Counted from the stretch's first letter, positions 16,905 to 25,051 are shown. The stretch is DNA of 64,000 nucleotides from CATOSP01 sp965204715 (GCA_965204715.1 OZ242009.1:2604001-2668000), one strand, 5' to 3'. A program made the numbers and translations. Notes: generated by a model from the sequence alone, not told the origin.

Positions 16905-17020
16905 AAATGAAGACACCCCACGGGCTTGGCCCTTGATTGTTGGCCTGCAGGGCCAACGACTGGCTGGTCATCTAGTTCCCGGGCCGCCCGAAGCTATAAT
17001 AAATGCTCGTGACGGATTCA

Positions 17021-17629
17021 TCAACCGTCACGCCGAGTCGCGCCCTCTCTGCCCTCCATCCTGGTCGACAGCCAACTCTGGAACCTGTTCCCTAGCATGA
17101 CCGGGTCCTCCAAAAGCAGGGGAGCGGGTGAGTTTCCCGCAGCGATCTTCATGTGAACGAAACCTGGCCCTGGCTCGCCCAATGCCTCGCTGACCGCCTG
17201 GTCCAGCGTCTCAAGATCTGATGCCTGCCACGTCCGCAGACCGCAACTCTCTGCGATGTCGGCTAGGTCGAGCCTGGTAGTGAAGGTGGTCTGACCGCCT
17301 GTGGAGTCGTAACGCTCGTTGTCCAACACAATCAGGAGCAGGTTGGCCGGTTGCAGGTAGCCGATGGTAGTCAGTGCATTCAGGTTGGTCAACATCCCCC
17401 CGTCGCCCTCCACACCCACCACCCGCGCGTCGCTCCGCCCCTCCAGCCCCAAGCTTAATCCCAAGACGATGGGGCTGACCAGACCCATCGAGTCCACGAC
17501 GTAGAGATGGTTGTCCCGGCGGTCCCTTGATGCCATCTCCCGGCACGTGGCCCCGCAGGTGAACACTAGAGGGTCTTCCGGGAAACGGCCGGAGATTAGA
17601 CCCAACGCCTCGATACGCGAAACAAGCAT
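17021..17629 (-). CDS. Second TPP-dependent decarboxylase beta subunit
   Basis: A 202-residue TPP/Mg-binding half, with VEGDGGMLTNLNALTTIG (the GDG motif, about residues 78-80) and VLDNERYDSTGGQ downstream, so both Mg ligand sites look intact. It is a relative of the beta subunit encoded at 6738-7328 but clearly diverged. It lies four bases after its alpha partner gene. The overall arrangement copies ComDE or split phosphonopyruvate decarboxylase; the substrate is unknown. Confidence 0.82.
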   Translation of the reverse strand: MLVSRIEALGLISGRFPEDPLVFTCGATCREMASRDRRDNHLYVVDSMGLVSPIVLGLSLGLEGRSDARVVGVEGDGGMLTNLNALTTIGYLQPANLLLIVLDNERYDSTGGQTTFTTRLDLADIAESCGLRTWQASDLETLDQAVSEALGEPGPGFVHMKIAAGNSPAPLLLEDPVMLGNRFQSWLSTRMEGREGATRRDG

Positions 17630-17633
17630 GTGC

Positions 17634-18143
17634 CTACTCTTTGAGGTTCAGGAACATGACGATGGGACGGTTGGTCATCAGCGCGTAGCTGTAAGCCTGG
17701 CTGATTGCCCCGGGCCAGCTATCGAGGGGGACGCGGTAATCAAGCACGAACGCCTTGAGCCGCATCGCCTCCACCATCTCGATGGCCGACTCGGAGAAGT
17801 TGAAGTTGGCCGCGTTGAACTCTCCGAATCCTCCCCGGCGGATAGCCAGCAGCAGCATCGGTGAATGGTACGCCATGGCATAGGTGGTCAACGCGCCGAT
17901 GGAGTTCCCCAGTCCCGTGTCCTGGTAGAAGAGGACCGCCCTCTTCCCGGTCATTGCAAGACCGGATGCTATGCCGATCCCTTCTTCCTCCCGCGCCACA
18001 GGGAATGAGCGGACGGTCGGATCGGCCTCGAAGTGTGCGATTACCGGCGCGCCGAAGCTGTCCGGTACGTGAATGAAATAATCGAGGCCGATGGCGTCGA
18101 GTCCGTCAATCACCGCGGCGCAAGCGTCTTCAGCATACCCCAA
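17634..18143 (-). CDS. Second TPP-dependent decarboxylase alpha subunit
   Basis: The pyrimidine-binding half is recognised by FIHVPDSFGAPVIAHF, AREEEGIGIASGLAMTGK (catalytic Glu) and FYQDTGLGNSIGALTTYAM. The frame stays open upstream to about 18284, into the RNase P RNA gene, so a start inside rnpB is unlikely. The best in-frame start I see downstream of rnpB is a TTG at 18143 with a GAAGAA-like site, giving about 169 residues, close to ComD. The start is therefore uncertain. Confidence 0.75.
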   Translation of the reverse strand: MGYAEDACAAVIDGLDAIGLDYFIHVPDSFGAPVIAHFEADPTVRSFPVAREEEGIGIASGLAMTGKRAVLFYQDTGLGNSIGALTTYAMAYHSPMLLLAIRRGGFGEFNAANFNFSESAIEMVEAMRLKAFVLDYRVPLDSWPGAISQAYSYALMTNRPIVMFLNLKE

Positions 18144-18223
18144 TTCTTCTGATCCCTTGGCAGCACACCCGGCATTCCGGGAGAACGATGCCGGTGATGT
18201 GCATTCTGCGTGAGATGTAGGGA

Positions 18224-18682
18224 GGCGAGAGCCGGGCAGACCTGTAAGCCGGGTTCTGTACCCGCTGCTGCGGGCGGTGGCCATCTATCTAGCCCACCCG
18301 TGACCATCGAGGTCATGGGTCCCCACATTTGCGGGGCGATGTTGCCATCGGGGTCGAGCAGCCAACCCGGGGACGGGCCGGGCGCCCATAGTCCCTCTAT
18401 TCGGCCTTGCTCCAGGTGGGGTTTGACCGTCGCTGTGTCGCCACAGCCGACCGGGCGCTCTTACCGCCCGATTTCACCCTTATCCACCCGTGGTTTCCAG
18501 AGGAGCACACGGGATGGACGGTATGTTTCTGTGCCACTTTCCGTACCCCCGGCAGTTTGACCACTGCCAGAAAGCCCTGGGAGTTACCCAGCACCCTGCC
18601 CGGCGGAGCCCGGACTTTCCTCCCCAGCGCCCCGGATTAACGGGGACCTGCGGCGGCCACCCGGAATGCCTGGCCCTCTCCG
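18224..18682 (-). ncRNA. rnpB: RNase P RNA (bacterial type)
   Basis: The minus strand has the two universally conserved blocks: GAGGAAAGTCCGGGC near the 5' end (about 18606-18622) and ACAGAACCCGGCTTA near the 3' end (about 18242-18256), which pair as P4. The ends can be closed by a P1 helix (GGCGGAGAGGGCC-like 5' strand with the GGCTCTCGCC 3' strand). The length of roughly 460 nt is longer than typical type A RNA. It is transcribed from a canonical promoter immediately upstream. It is the catalytic RNA for tRNA 5' maturation. Confidence 0.93.
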
Positions 18683-18688
18683 CCCGGA

Positions 18689-18717
18689 AATTTAGCACAC
18701 AGCCAAGTGGGGGTCAA
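18689..18717 (-). promoter_or_regulatory. Promoter of rnpB
   Basis: The minus strand carries TTGACC (18712-18717) and TAAATT (18689-18694) with a 17-base spacer, placing transcription start at about 18682, which coincides with the predicted RNase P RNA 5' end. Confidence 0.8.
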
Positions 18718-18800
18718 CGATTGAGTGATGTTGGAGTGCGGAGCACGGATACCCGTTTGGACTTCGGCCTGGAGCACTTGCGGGAACCGGGTGAAGTGCG

Positions 18801-19502
18801 TTAGCTGAGGAGGAGCAACCTGCTGCAGGTGCTGCACTGGACTATCTGCCGTCCGCTCCGCAGCCGCTGTTGCTGCTGGGTGGGCAGCGACATCCGGCAC
18901 CCCTGGCACAGTCCTCGTTCCACTTTCGCCACAGCGAGGCCCCCCCTGGCTAGCCGGAGGGTCTCGTAGCGCTGTAGCGCAGTGGCTTCCACTCCTGATG
19001 CCAGCGCGTTACGCTGGGCCGACATCGTCTCCCGCTCGGAAGCGATCTCCTCCATCCGGTTCCGCAACTCAGACTTGCGCACTTCCCAGTTGGACTCGGT
19101 CTCCGAGATGTGCTGGCGCATGGCCGAACATTTCCCCTCGGACTCCTCCACTTGCAGGTTAAGCTCCAGCAGGTCGTTGTCCTGCTTTTCAAGCTGGCCC
19201 CTTACGCTGTTGGCTTCCTGTTCCAGCGAGTTAAGGTCCCGGGGATTAGCGACGTGGCCGCCAAATAGTTGCTCATCCAGATGGGAGGACCGTTGCCTCA
19301 GCGTTTCTACCTCGAGCTGCCATGCCTTGCGTTGCTCCACGTATTCTTCAAGGCGCATCTCCTCTTCCAGGAGGGCCATCTGCATGGACTCGAAAGCCGG
19401 CGCCTGTTCCAGTTCCTGCTCCGCTTCGGCCTTCTGTTTATCGAGGCGGTCCAGGTCCAAGTCTATCTCTTGCAGGGCATAAAGCTGTCTTACAGATGTC
19501 AT
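18801..19502 (-). CDS. Coiled-coil protein with C4 zinc ribbon (CT398/DUF164 family)
   Basis: The first 190 residues form a long predicted coiled coil (heptads of Leu/Glu such as DLDLDRLDKQKAEAEQELEQ). The C-terminus has CQGCRMSLPTQ and CSTCSRLL, a C4 zinc ribbon. This is the layout of the CT398-like family, which is structural or nucleic-acid associated and of uncertain function. The ATG at 19502 gives MTSVRQLYALQEID, the expected family start; upstream in-frame sequence is not family-like. Confidence 0.85.
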   Translation of the reverse strand: MTSVRQLYALQEIDLDLDRLDKQKAEAEQELEQAPAFESMQMALLEEEMRLEEYVEQRKAWQLEVETLRQRSSHLDEQLFGGHVANPRDLNSLEQEANSVRGQLEKQDNDLLELNLQVEESEGKCSAMRQHISETESNWEVRKSELRNRMEEIASERETMSAQRNALASGVEATALQRYETLRLARGGLAVAKVERGLCQGCRMSLPTQQQQRLRSGRQIVQCSTCSRLLLLS

Positions 19503-19804
19503 CGTGCCTGCGCCTCTCACCCCTTCGGGGGGCACATAAGAAGAAATAGTGCGAACGATTCTAGGAACCGTAAGAGGCCTTGTCAACTTTGGCGGCAGTG
19601 CTTGTTGACCGCAGTGCGCCGGTCAACCACCCCCTAGCCAGGGCCAAGGCTCTGACTGAATTATTGTCCGAGGTTCCAAACCGCGGTCTGCTCGGCCCCG
19701 GGTGGCGTAATGTGATGTATAGTGCGTAATGGAAATTCCTTCGCAGGGATATACGGATGCGAGTCCCCTAACGGTTTCACTTGTGGGTGGAAAGGGTCTG
19801 CAAC
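19503..19804. other. Divergent intergenic region, no gene found
   Basis: About 300 bases lie between the starts of the zinc-ribbon gene and sbcD. A TATAGT (19717-19722) could be a -10 element for sbcD, but I see no convincing -35 at the right distance. No RNA gene or repeat was recognised. Confidence 0.4.
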
Positions 19805-21052
19805 ATGCGTATTCTACACTTCTCAGACCTCCACGTCGGGGTGGAGAACTACGGGCGCACTGACCCGGTTACAGGGCTTTCGACCCGGCTGAACGATTTC
19901 CTACAGTCGCTGGACGAAGTAGTCGAGTATGCCCTCGCCCACAGCGTTGACCTTGTGCTGCTGGCAGGGGACGTTTACAAGGGCCGCGACCCGTCGCAAA
20001 CTCACCAGAGGGAATTCGCCAGGCGGCTCGTCAGACTCTCTTCGGCTGGCATTCCGACCTTCATCGTGGTGGGCAACCATGACCTGCCCAACGCGGTCAG
20101 CCGGGCGACGGCGGTTGAGATATTCCCGACGTTGGCCGTACCCAATGTCTACGTGGGCAGCAACCTGCAAACGTACCTCATCCCCACGAAATCAGGGCCT
20201 CTGCAACTTCTGGCCGTTCCCTGGCCCAGGCGCAGCGGGGTTTTAAGCGGGGAGGAGACTCGCGGACTTTCTGTTGAACAGGTCCGGGAGGAAGTGCAGC
20301 GCCGCATGACCGACTACATCATGGACCGGTGTCAGAACCTGGACCCGGAAGTCCCTGCTGTTCTGTCGGGCCACGTGACGGTCAACGGCGCGACCGTGGG
20401 CACCGAACGGTCGATGATGCTGGGCAACGATCACGTGCTCATGGCGGGGAACATCGCCAGACCGGAGTTGGACTACGCAGCCCTCGGCCACATTCACAAA
20501 CACCAGGTCTTGCGGTGGGACCGGCCCCTCATGGCATACTCCGGCAGCCTCCAACGGGTGGACTTCTCCGAGGAAGCGGACGACAAAGGTTTCTGCGTCG
20601 TGGACCTGGACCCGGCTGCCCCGCAAGGAGAGCGATTGTTGGACTTCCAGTTCCATCGGCTGGACGCCAGACCCTTCGTGACCGTGGACGTATCCATCGG
20701 CCCTGGCGATGCCGACCCAACTGGCGCCGCCCTCAAGGCCATTGCTGCCAATGACGTTGCCGGGGCGATTGTCCGGGTCAGGCTATCCCTGCCCGGAGAC
20801 GCGGTCCCCCGTGTCCGGGAGACGGAGATCAGGGAAGCCCTGCACTCTGCCCACTACATAGCCGCCATCACCAGGGAGTCTACCGACAGCGCCCGCCGTA
20901 CAAGGCTTGACCCGGAATTGGCGCGAGACATGGAGCCCATGCAGGCCCTGCGTATGTACCTGGAGAACAGGGATATACAACCCCAACGCAGGGAGAGGGT
21001 TTTGCGTAGCGCTGAGGAATTGGTCCGGGAAGAACTCGCCGGGCCGGAATAG
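19805..21052 (+). CDS. sbcD: DNA repair exonuclease, SbcD/Mre11 family
   Basis: The calcineurin-like metallophosphoesterase core is clear: MRILHFSDLHVG (DxH), LVLLAGDVYKGRDP (GD), VVGNHDLP (GNHD), VLSGHVTVNG (GH) and ALGHIHKHQVL (GHxH). The 415-residue length matches SbcD, which works with SbcC to process hairpin and blocked DNA ends. No sbcC is in the window. The ATG at 19805 is chosen because the family starts at this strand; an upstream start at 19781 adds eight residues without a motif. Confidence 0.87.
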   Translation: MRILHFSDLHVGVENYGRTDPVTGLSTRLNDFLQSLDEVVEYALAHSVDLVLLAGDVYKGRDPSQTHQREFARRLVRLSSAGIPTFIVVGNHDLPNAVSRATAVEIFPTLAVPNVYVGSNLQTYLIPTKSGPLQLLAVPWPRRSGVLSGEETRGLSVEQVREEVQRRMTDYIMDRCQNLDPEVPAVLSGHVTVNGATVGTERSMMLGNDHVLMAGNIARPELDYAALGHIHKHQVLRWDRPLMAYSGSLQRVDFSEEADDKGFCVVDLDPAAPQGERLLDFQFHRLDARPFVTVDVSIGPGDADPTGAALKAIAANDVAGAIVRVRLSLPGDAVPRVRETEIREALHSAHYIAAITRESTDSARRTRLDPELARDMEPMQALRMYLENRDIQPQRRERVLRSAEELVREELAGPE

Positions 21053-21153
21053 GCAGTGCGTTTGGAGCTAACGACCGAGGTGAGATGCCGACCGGACCTG
21101 AAGGGATCGCCACGTCCGATTGGTCAGGTCGTGGCCAGGGATTGGCCGGGAAC

Positions 21154-21336
21154 TCAGCCGGGTGGCAGGATAATTGGCAGAGGCTCCACGCTGTCAAGTC
21201 CCGGGGGATTGATGGCCTCTAGGGACTCCAGAAGGGCGTTCAGGCTTATCGTGACTTCGGTCAGGTCCGGGTCCTCGATTTCCAGCCCGACGGCGTGACC
21301 CATTGCCCTCACTTCTTCCTTGGTCAAGTCCGGCAT
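21154..21336 (-). CDS. Orphan AtzG/GatC-like small protein
   Basis: A 60-residue protein with GatC-like pattern: MPDLTKEEVRAMGHAVGLEI, then LTEVTISLNALLESLEAIN, then the proline-rich end VEPLPIILPP, which resembles AtzG, a GatC-like stabilising subunit of amidase-type hydrolases. A good GGAGG ribosome binding site lies seven bases before the ATG, supporting translation. No amidase is next to it; the only amidase in the window is gatA, about 8 kb away. It may partner an amidase elsewhere. Confidence 0.65.
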   Translation of the reverse strand: MPDLTKEEVRAMGHAVGLEIEDPDLTEVTISLNALLESLEAINPPGLDSVEPLPIILPPG

Positions 21337-21462
21337 GGCGGCCTCCGGTATTGGGTTGGTGTTGTTGAGAGGCGCTTGCGCCGGGAGTATACTACCAGAA
21401 ATCTCACCGGCGCGGGTTCCTGGATCCCGCGATTACCAAATTCCATCAAGCGAGCGAGTAAT

Positions 21463-21765
21463 ATGGAGGATCTTGGCGTCGAATCGAAGTTCACTAAATT
21501 CCCGGCAGTGGTCCACCTTGGTGAATGGTCGTTCTTCCTGGTGCAGGGCAAGGGCCGCTACAGGCTTTTCTCTAACATCTGTCCCCATGCTGGCAGCGAG
21601 GTTGTCGACTGGGGCACCACTTTCATGTGCCCGAGTCATGGCTGGCGGTTCGAGCAGGACGGTGGCGAGTGCATCAACGGTCCCATCGCCCGTATGATGG
21701 CCTACGAGGTAACGGTGAAGGACGGACACCTGTACGCCGACGTTCCTCTGGACCAATTCGTGTAG
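21463..21765 (+). CDS. Rieske [2Fe-2S] ferredoxin-like protein
   Basis: This 100-residue protein has the Rieske ligands CPH (Cys40, His42) and CPSHGWRFEQDGGECINGP (Cys56, His59), the standard CxH-CxxH spacing with a slightly short intervening loop. It is probably a cytosolic electron carrier for an oxygenase or oxidoreductase. The ATG at 21463 gives the typical length; an upstream reading frame to 21295 is not conserved. The next gene, a nitroreductase, is about 120 bases away on the same strand and may use it, but that is speculative. Confidence 0.87.
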   Translation: MEDLGVESKFTKFPAVVHLGEWSFFLVQGKGRYRLFSNICPHAGSEVVDWGTTFMCPSHGWRFEQDGGECINGPIARMMAYEVTVKDGHLYADVPLDQFV

Positions 21766-21884
21766 ACATACCCAATAATCTCCGCTTACCAATCGGTGTG
21801 CGACGTGCTTGAGTTGTCCGCGGCCCAATTCCTTGATCCGTGCGTAGCCGCCGGAACTCCGAAACCAGACCGGGAGGGACCGGA

Positions 21885-22508
21885 TTGCAAGAGATAGGCT
21901 TCTTTGAGGCGATCAATTCCCAGCGACAGATAACCCGCTTCAGGCCCGACCCGGTCCCCAGGGAAGCCATCGACCGGATCATAGAGGCTGCCACCAAGGC
22001 TCCCAGCGGCGGAAACAGCCAACCCTGGGAGTTTGTAGTTGTCACCGACCCGGACTTGATCAACAAGATCGGGACCATTTACCGTGAACTTTGGCTGGGC
22101 GCCCGAGGAGACCGTCCTGCTCCCGGTGAGAGTTCAGTGTACCGGGCGGCTCGCTACCTGGCCAACCACTTCCATGAAGTGCCGGCGATGGTGTTGGTCT
22201 GCGTCGACCACTCCAGAACGGCAGGCTACACTCCCGGAGAAGCCATCGAGCGGGGACGGCAGGCATCGTCGATATGGCTGGCAGTCCAGAACCTGTTCCT
22301 GGCTGCTCGCGCCCTCGGGCTGGGTACGCGCCTGACCACTACTCACATCCGTCGGGAAGACGAGGTGAAAGCGCTGTTGGGAATCCCCGACTACGTGGAA
22401 ACAGTCTGCCTGACCCCTTTGGGATACCCCAGGGGCAACTTTGGTCCCACCACTCGCCGGCCTGCCTCCGAACTAACCTCCTACAACCAGTGGGGCAACC
22501 GAGGCTAG
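21885..22508 (+). CDS. Nitroreductase family protein
   Basis: The FMN-binding nitroreductase pattern is visible: INSQRQITRFRPDPVPREAIDRIIEAATKAPSGGNSQPWEFVVV near the start, then GRQASSIWLAVQNLFLAARALGLGTRLTT and CLTPLGYPRG. Length from the TTG at 21885 is about 207 residues, which fits the family. A GGGAGG ribosome binding site lies seven bases before that TTG. It probably reduces nitro, quinone or ene substrates using NAD(P)H. Confidence 0.85.
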   Translation: MQEIGFFEAINSQRQITRFRPDPVPREAIDRIIEAATKAPSGGNSQPWEFVVVTDPDLINKIGTIYRELWLGARGDRPAPGESSVYRAARYLANHFHEVPAMVLVCVDHSRTAGYTPGEAIERGRQASSIWLAVQNLFLAARALGLGTRLTTTHIRREDEVKALLGIPDYVETVCLTPLGYPRGNFGPTTRRPASELTSYNQWGNRG

Positions 22509-22552
22509 TATATTGGTGTCGTAGTGTAGACACATGTCCATCCGGTAAGGTC

Positions 22553-23329
22553 TCACATAGCCGTCCATCCCCCGTCCACGATCAACAGATGGCCGGTTGT
22601 GGCCCCGGCCGACGGGCTGGCGAGATAGATGGCCGCTCCCACTAGCTCTTCCGGCTCCATGCGCCGGCCCAGTGGCATGTGTGCCGCCAGTTCCGCTTCT
22701 ACTTCCTCCTCAGGCCGTGTATCAGCCTCCAGCAGCCCCGGTGTGGTTGTCGGTCCCGGCCCGATTGCGTTGACGGTTATTCCGTATCTCGCCCATTCCA
22801 GGGCCAGCACCCTCGTCAGGTTGGCGACCCCTCCCTTGCTCGCGCAGTATGCGGCCCGGTCCGGACGGGCCACAATGGACAGTTGGGAGGCTACGTTGAT
22901 GATCCGGCCTCCGCCCTGCGGGATCATGTGGCGTGCGGCGGCTTGGGCGCAAAAGAAGACACCCTTGAGGTTAGTGTCGACCACGGCGTCCCAGTCCCGC
23001 TCCGTGACTTCCAGTGCGGGTTTGCGGATGCGGATTCCCGCGTTGTTCACCAGAATATCCAATCGGCCGAAGTCTCCTGCGACTTTGGCAGTGACTCCGG
23101 TGATGTCTTCCAGGTTGAGCACGTCCAGATCGTATGCCCGCCCCCCGCTTCCTATCCCTGCGATCCCCGACGCGGTTTCTTGGGTCATGTAGTGAAGGGA
23201 TGGGAGGTCTGATACGGCTACATCTGCGCCTGCCTGGGCCAGGCCCACAGCTAGGGCCTTCCCGATTCCCCTTGCTGCTCCGGTCACCAACGCGACTCGT
23301 CCGTTCAAGTCCAGTCCTGGGTAGGACAT
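22553..23329 (-). CDS. Short-chain dehydrogenase/reductase, FabG-like
   Basis: A 258-residue classical SDR with TGAARGIGKA (about residues 17-26), NNAGIRI, ASQLS, YCASK (YxxxK) and a C-terminal GHLLIVDGGWT segment. Likely an NADP-dependent ketoreductase or alcohol dehydrogenase. The ATG at 23329 has a strong AAGGAGG ribosome binding site; an in-frame start 14 codons upstream is rejected. The gene converges with the nitroreductase gene and its start faces the bacterioferritin promoter region. Confidence 0.88.
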   Translation of the reverse strand: MSYPGLDLNGRVALVTGAARGIGKALAVGLAQAGADVAVSDLPSLHYMTQETASGIAGIGSGGRAYDLDVLNLEDITGVTAKVAGDFGRLDILVNNAGIRIRKPALEVTERDWDAVVDTNLKGVFFCAQAAARHMIPQGGGRIINVASQLSIVARPDRAAYCASKGGVANLTRVLALEWARYGITVNAIGPGPTTTPGLLEADTRPEEEVEAELAAHMPLGRRMEPEELVGAAIYLASPSAGATTGHLLIVDGGWTAM

Positions 23330-23638
23330 CAGCTTTTGCCTCCTTAAATCTAGGATTGGTGTGTTAGACAACTGCTGATGATTATCGTAACCGGACGGAG
23401 GAAAGACAATTGGTGAATCCCGCAGTCGTGCTCCGGCTACGCTAATGCCATTGCCCGTCTACCATGCCGGTAATTCTACAGTCACTGCTAGATCCAGAGA
23501 TGCCGTTAACCCTCCCCGGCAGTGCTCATGGATAGGCCGTCTCAGTGTAGAGTTATGGTCTTGGTTGCTATGCAGGATAGGTCCAGTTTAATGCCAGAAC
23601 ACGGCATAAAATAGCGTGCCCAATTACTATAATTCGCG

Positions 23639-23667
23639 TTGACATGCTAGGAGTATTAGGTTAAACT
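23639..23667 (+). promoter_or_regulatory. Predicted promoter of the ferredoxin-bacterioferritin unit
   Basis: A perfect -35 TTGACA (23639-23644) is followed after 17 bases by TAAACT (23662-23667). The distance to the ATG at 23710 is about 40 bases. The rest of the 380-base gap from 23330 holds no gene that I can support. Confidence 0.7.
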
Positions 23668-23674
23668 CCCCTGA
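23656..23674 (+). promoter_or_regulatory. IdeR/DtxR-like iron-box overlapping the -10 region
   Basis: TTAGGTTAAACTCCCCTGA matches the DtxR/IdeR consensus TTAGGTTAGGCTAACCTAA at 14 of 19 positions, with the first eight perfect. It overlaps the -10 element, where repressor binding could block transcription. In actinobacteria IdeR can also activate bacterioferritin genes, so the direction of control is not decided. Confidence 0.55.
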
Positions 23675-23709
23675 ACTTAGTGTAGCCGCCTGGCGTTGGG
23701 GATCAAGCC

Positions 23710-23961
23710 ATGTTCCTGTGCGTGTGCAAAGGCGTCCGTTTCTCCGAGGCTGTCGAAGCGGCCAGGGAGGGTGCGAAGACTCCCGAATCCCTGATAGAGC
23801 GCTTCGGTTTCGAGGACGACGAATGTTGCGGTAGGTGTGCCCGAAACATAGATGCCCTGGTTGTGCTCCTCAGTAACGAACTGGAAGGCTCCCTGCGTCG
23901 CAACCGGAGAGCCGTTGAGACCAGTGCCGGCAAGGCTAATCGGGTGCCGGTCCTAAGTTAG
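23710..23961 (+). CDS. bfd: Bacterioferritin-associated ferredoxin-like [2Fe-2S] protein
   Basis: An 83-residue protein with CVCKGV near the start (Cys4, Cys6) and CCGRCARNID (two further Cys at about residues 39-43), the BFD-type [2Fe-2S] ligand set. Bfd donates electrons to bacterioferritin to release stored iron. It lies directly upstream of bfr (160 bases apart) behind an IdeR-like box. The C-terminal 25 residues are basic and unlike typical Bfd. Known Bfd proteins are about 60-65 residues. Confidence 0.85.
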   Translation: MFLCVCKGVRFSEAVEAAREGAKTPESLIERFGFEDDECCGRCARNIDALVVLLSNELEGSLRRNRRAVETSAGKANRVPVLS

Positions 23962-24121
23962 GTAGCGGCATTTATCTCTTCGAAAAGGGGTCCTTCGGGA
24001 TGCCTTGGTTTGATTTGTCTGCTTTTTGGTGGTAATATCCGCCCAGTCCGATCATCAGACCACGCTCGGTCCGTCGAAGGTCCAAGGCGGTGTTTATGGC
24101 GTAGTCGCTCAGGAGAATCCA

Positions 24122-24598
24122 ATGAAAGCCAAAGACGGCGTTGTCGAACGCCTGAATAACATCCTTACCATTGAGTTGACCGCGATCAATCAGTACTTCG
24201 TTCAGTCTGAGATGTGCAAGAACTGGGGCTTCAATCGCATGGCCAGCAGTCTCCGCTCCAACAGCTTCGAGGAGATGAAAGACGCCCAGCACCTGATCCA
24301 GCACATCCTCTATCTGGAAGGAGTGCCCAATCTGCAAAGACTCAATCAGGTAATGGTTGGAGAGTCTGTGCTGGAGGACCTGGAAATTGATCTTCAGGCC
24401 GAATTGGGAGCCGTGTCTGCCCTTACCGAGGCCATCACCCACTGTACCCAAGTGGAGGACTACACCACCCGCAGTATGCTTGAGGAGATGGTCCGTTCCG
24501 AGGAAGAGCATGTGGACTGGATCGAAACCCAGCTTGAGACCATCAAGATCATCGGCCTTGAGCTCTACCTGAACCAGCAGATTCACGAAGACGACTAA
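24122..24598 (+). CDS. bfr: Bacterioferritin with an unusual ferroxidase residue
   Basis: A 158-residue four-helix bundle protein that stores iron in a haem-containing 24-mer. By alignment to E. coli Bfr, Glu18, Glu51, Glu94, Glu127 and His130 of the ferroxidase centre are conserved, and Met52 (haem ligand) is present in EEMKDA. The normally His54 ligand is Asp54 here. The rest, including NLQRLNQV and EEEHVDWIETQL, is standard. The ATG at 24122 has an AGGAG ribosome binding site; an upstream in-frame start is not conserved. A terminator follows. Confidence 0.93.
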   Translation: MKAKDGVVERLNNILTIELTAINQYFVQSEMCKNWGFNRMASSLRSNSFEEMKDAQHLIQHILYLEGVPNLQRLNQVMVGESVLEDLEIDLQAELGAVSALTEAITHCTQVEDYTTRSMLEEMVRSEEEHVDWIETQLETIKIIGLELYLNQQIHEDD

Positions 24599-24622
24599 CT
24601 CCCTGTCGGTATCTGCCTTACG

Positions 24623-24653
24623 CCGCCGGAAGCCGCGCTCCGGCGGTTTGCTT
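24623..24653 (+). terminator. Intrinsic terminator after bfr
   Basis: An 8-base-pair stem CCGCCGGA/TCCGGCGG (24623-24630 with 24639-24646) with an eight-base loop is followed by TTTGCTTTTT, 25 bases after the bfr stop codon. Confidence 0.8.
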
Positions 24654-24847
24654 TTTCTGACGCCTCCCGACCACCAGTCTACGATAAACTGCGAGATTCC
24701 ATTTGATATACAAACGTCCATAAGGATGCATACGCTTTTCTCCTAGACCATATAACTCGTAGCAGTCGTGTCAACATAACCTCACTTCGAGTCTACACGT
24801 TTCGGAGTAATCCCCTTACAACCGTCCTGCTTCAGCATCACCCCAGG

Positions 24848-24876
24848 TTGACACACCCGGTTGCCGAACCTAAAAT
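24848..24876 (+). promoter_or_regulatory. Predicted promoter of the P1 peptidase-DUF2520 unit
   Basis: TTGACA (24848-24853) and TAAAAT (24871-24876) are separated by exactly 17 bases. The leader to the GTG at 25052 is about 170 bases. No gene is seen between 24654 and 25051. Confidence 0.7.
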
Positions 24877-24884
24877 GGCCGTGC

Positions 24885-24906
24885 AATTTACCCCTGCGGG
24901 GAAATT
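24885..24906 (+). other. Hairpin at the start of the leader
   Basis: AATTT-A-CCCC (24885-24894) can pair with GGGG-AAATT (24898-24906) around a short loop, just downstream of the predicted start of transcription. Without a T run it looks more like a 5' stabiliser or regulatory fold than a terminator. Confidence 0.35.
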
Positions 24907-25051
24907 AGCGCAGTGTCTCCCGACGAATCTTGGGCCGCTGGGATCCTATGACGACACAGACGGCCATCTTGCTGGCTACTGACATCTCTTCAGTTCCACT
25001 GTGCCTTAGGGCCTCCCGCGTTTTCCCCTCCGTGCCGCAGGAGGAGTTGCG

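Noticed and set aside
18210..18804. Several open frames overlapping RNase P RNA on both strands
   Set aside because: The conserved RNase P blocks and promoter explain the sequence; the frames have no protein signature.
23972..24721. A 249-codon minus-strand frame over bacterioferritin
   Set aside because: It is an antisense shadow of bfr and crosses its terminator.
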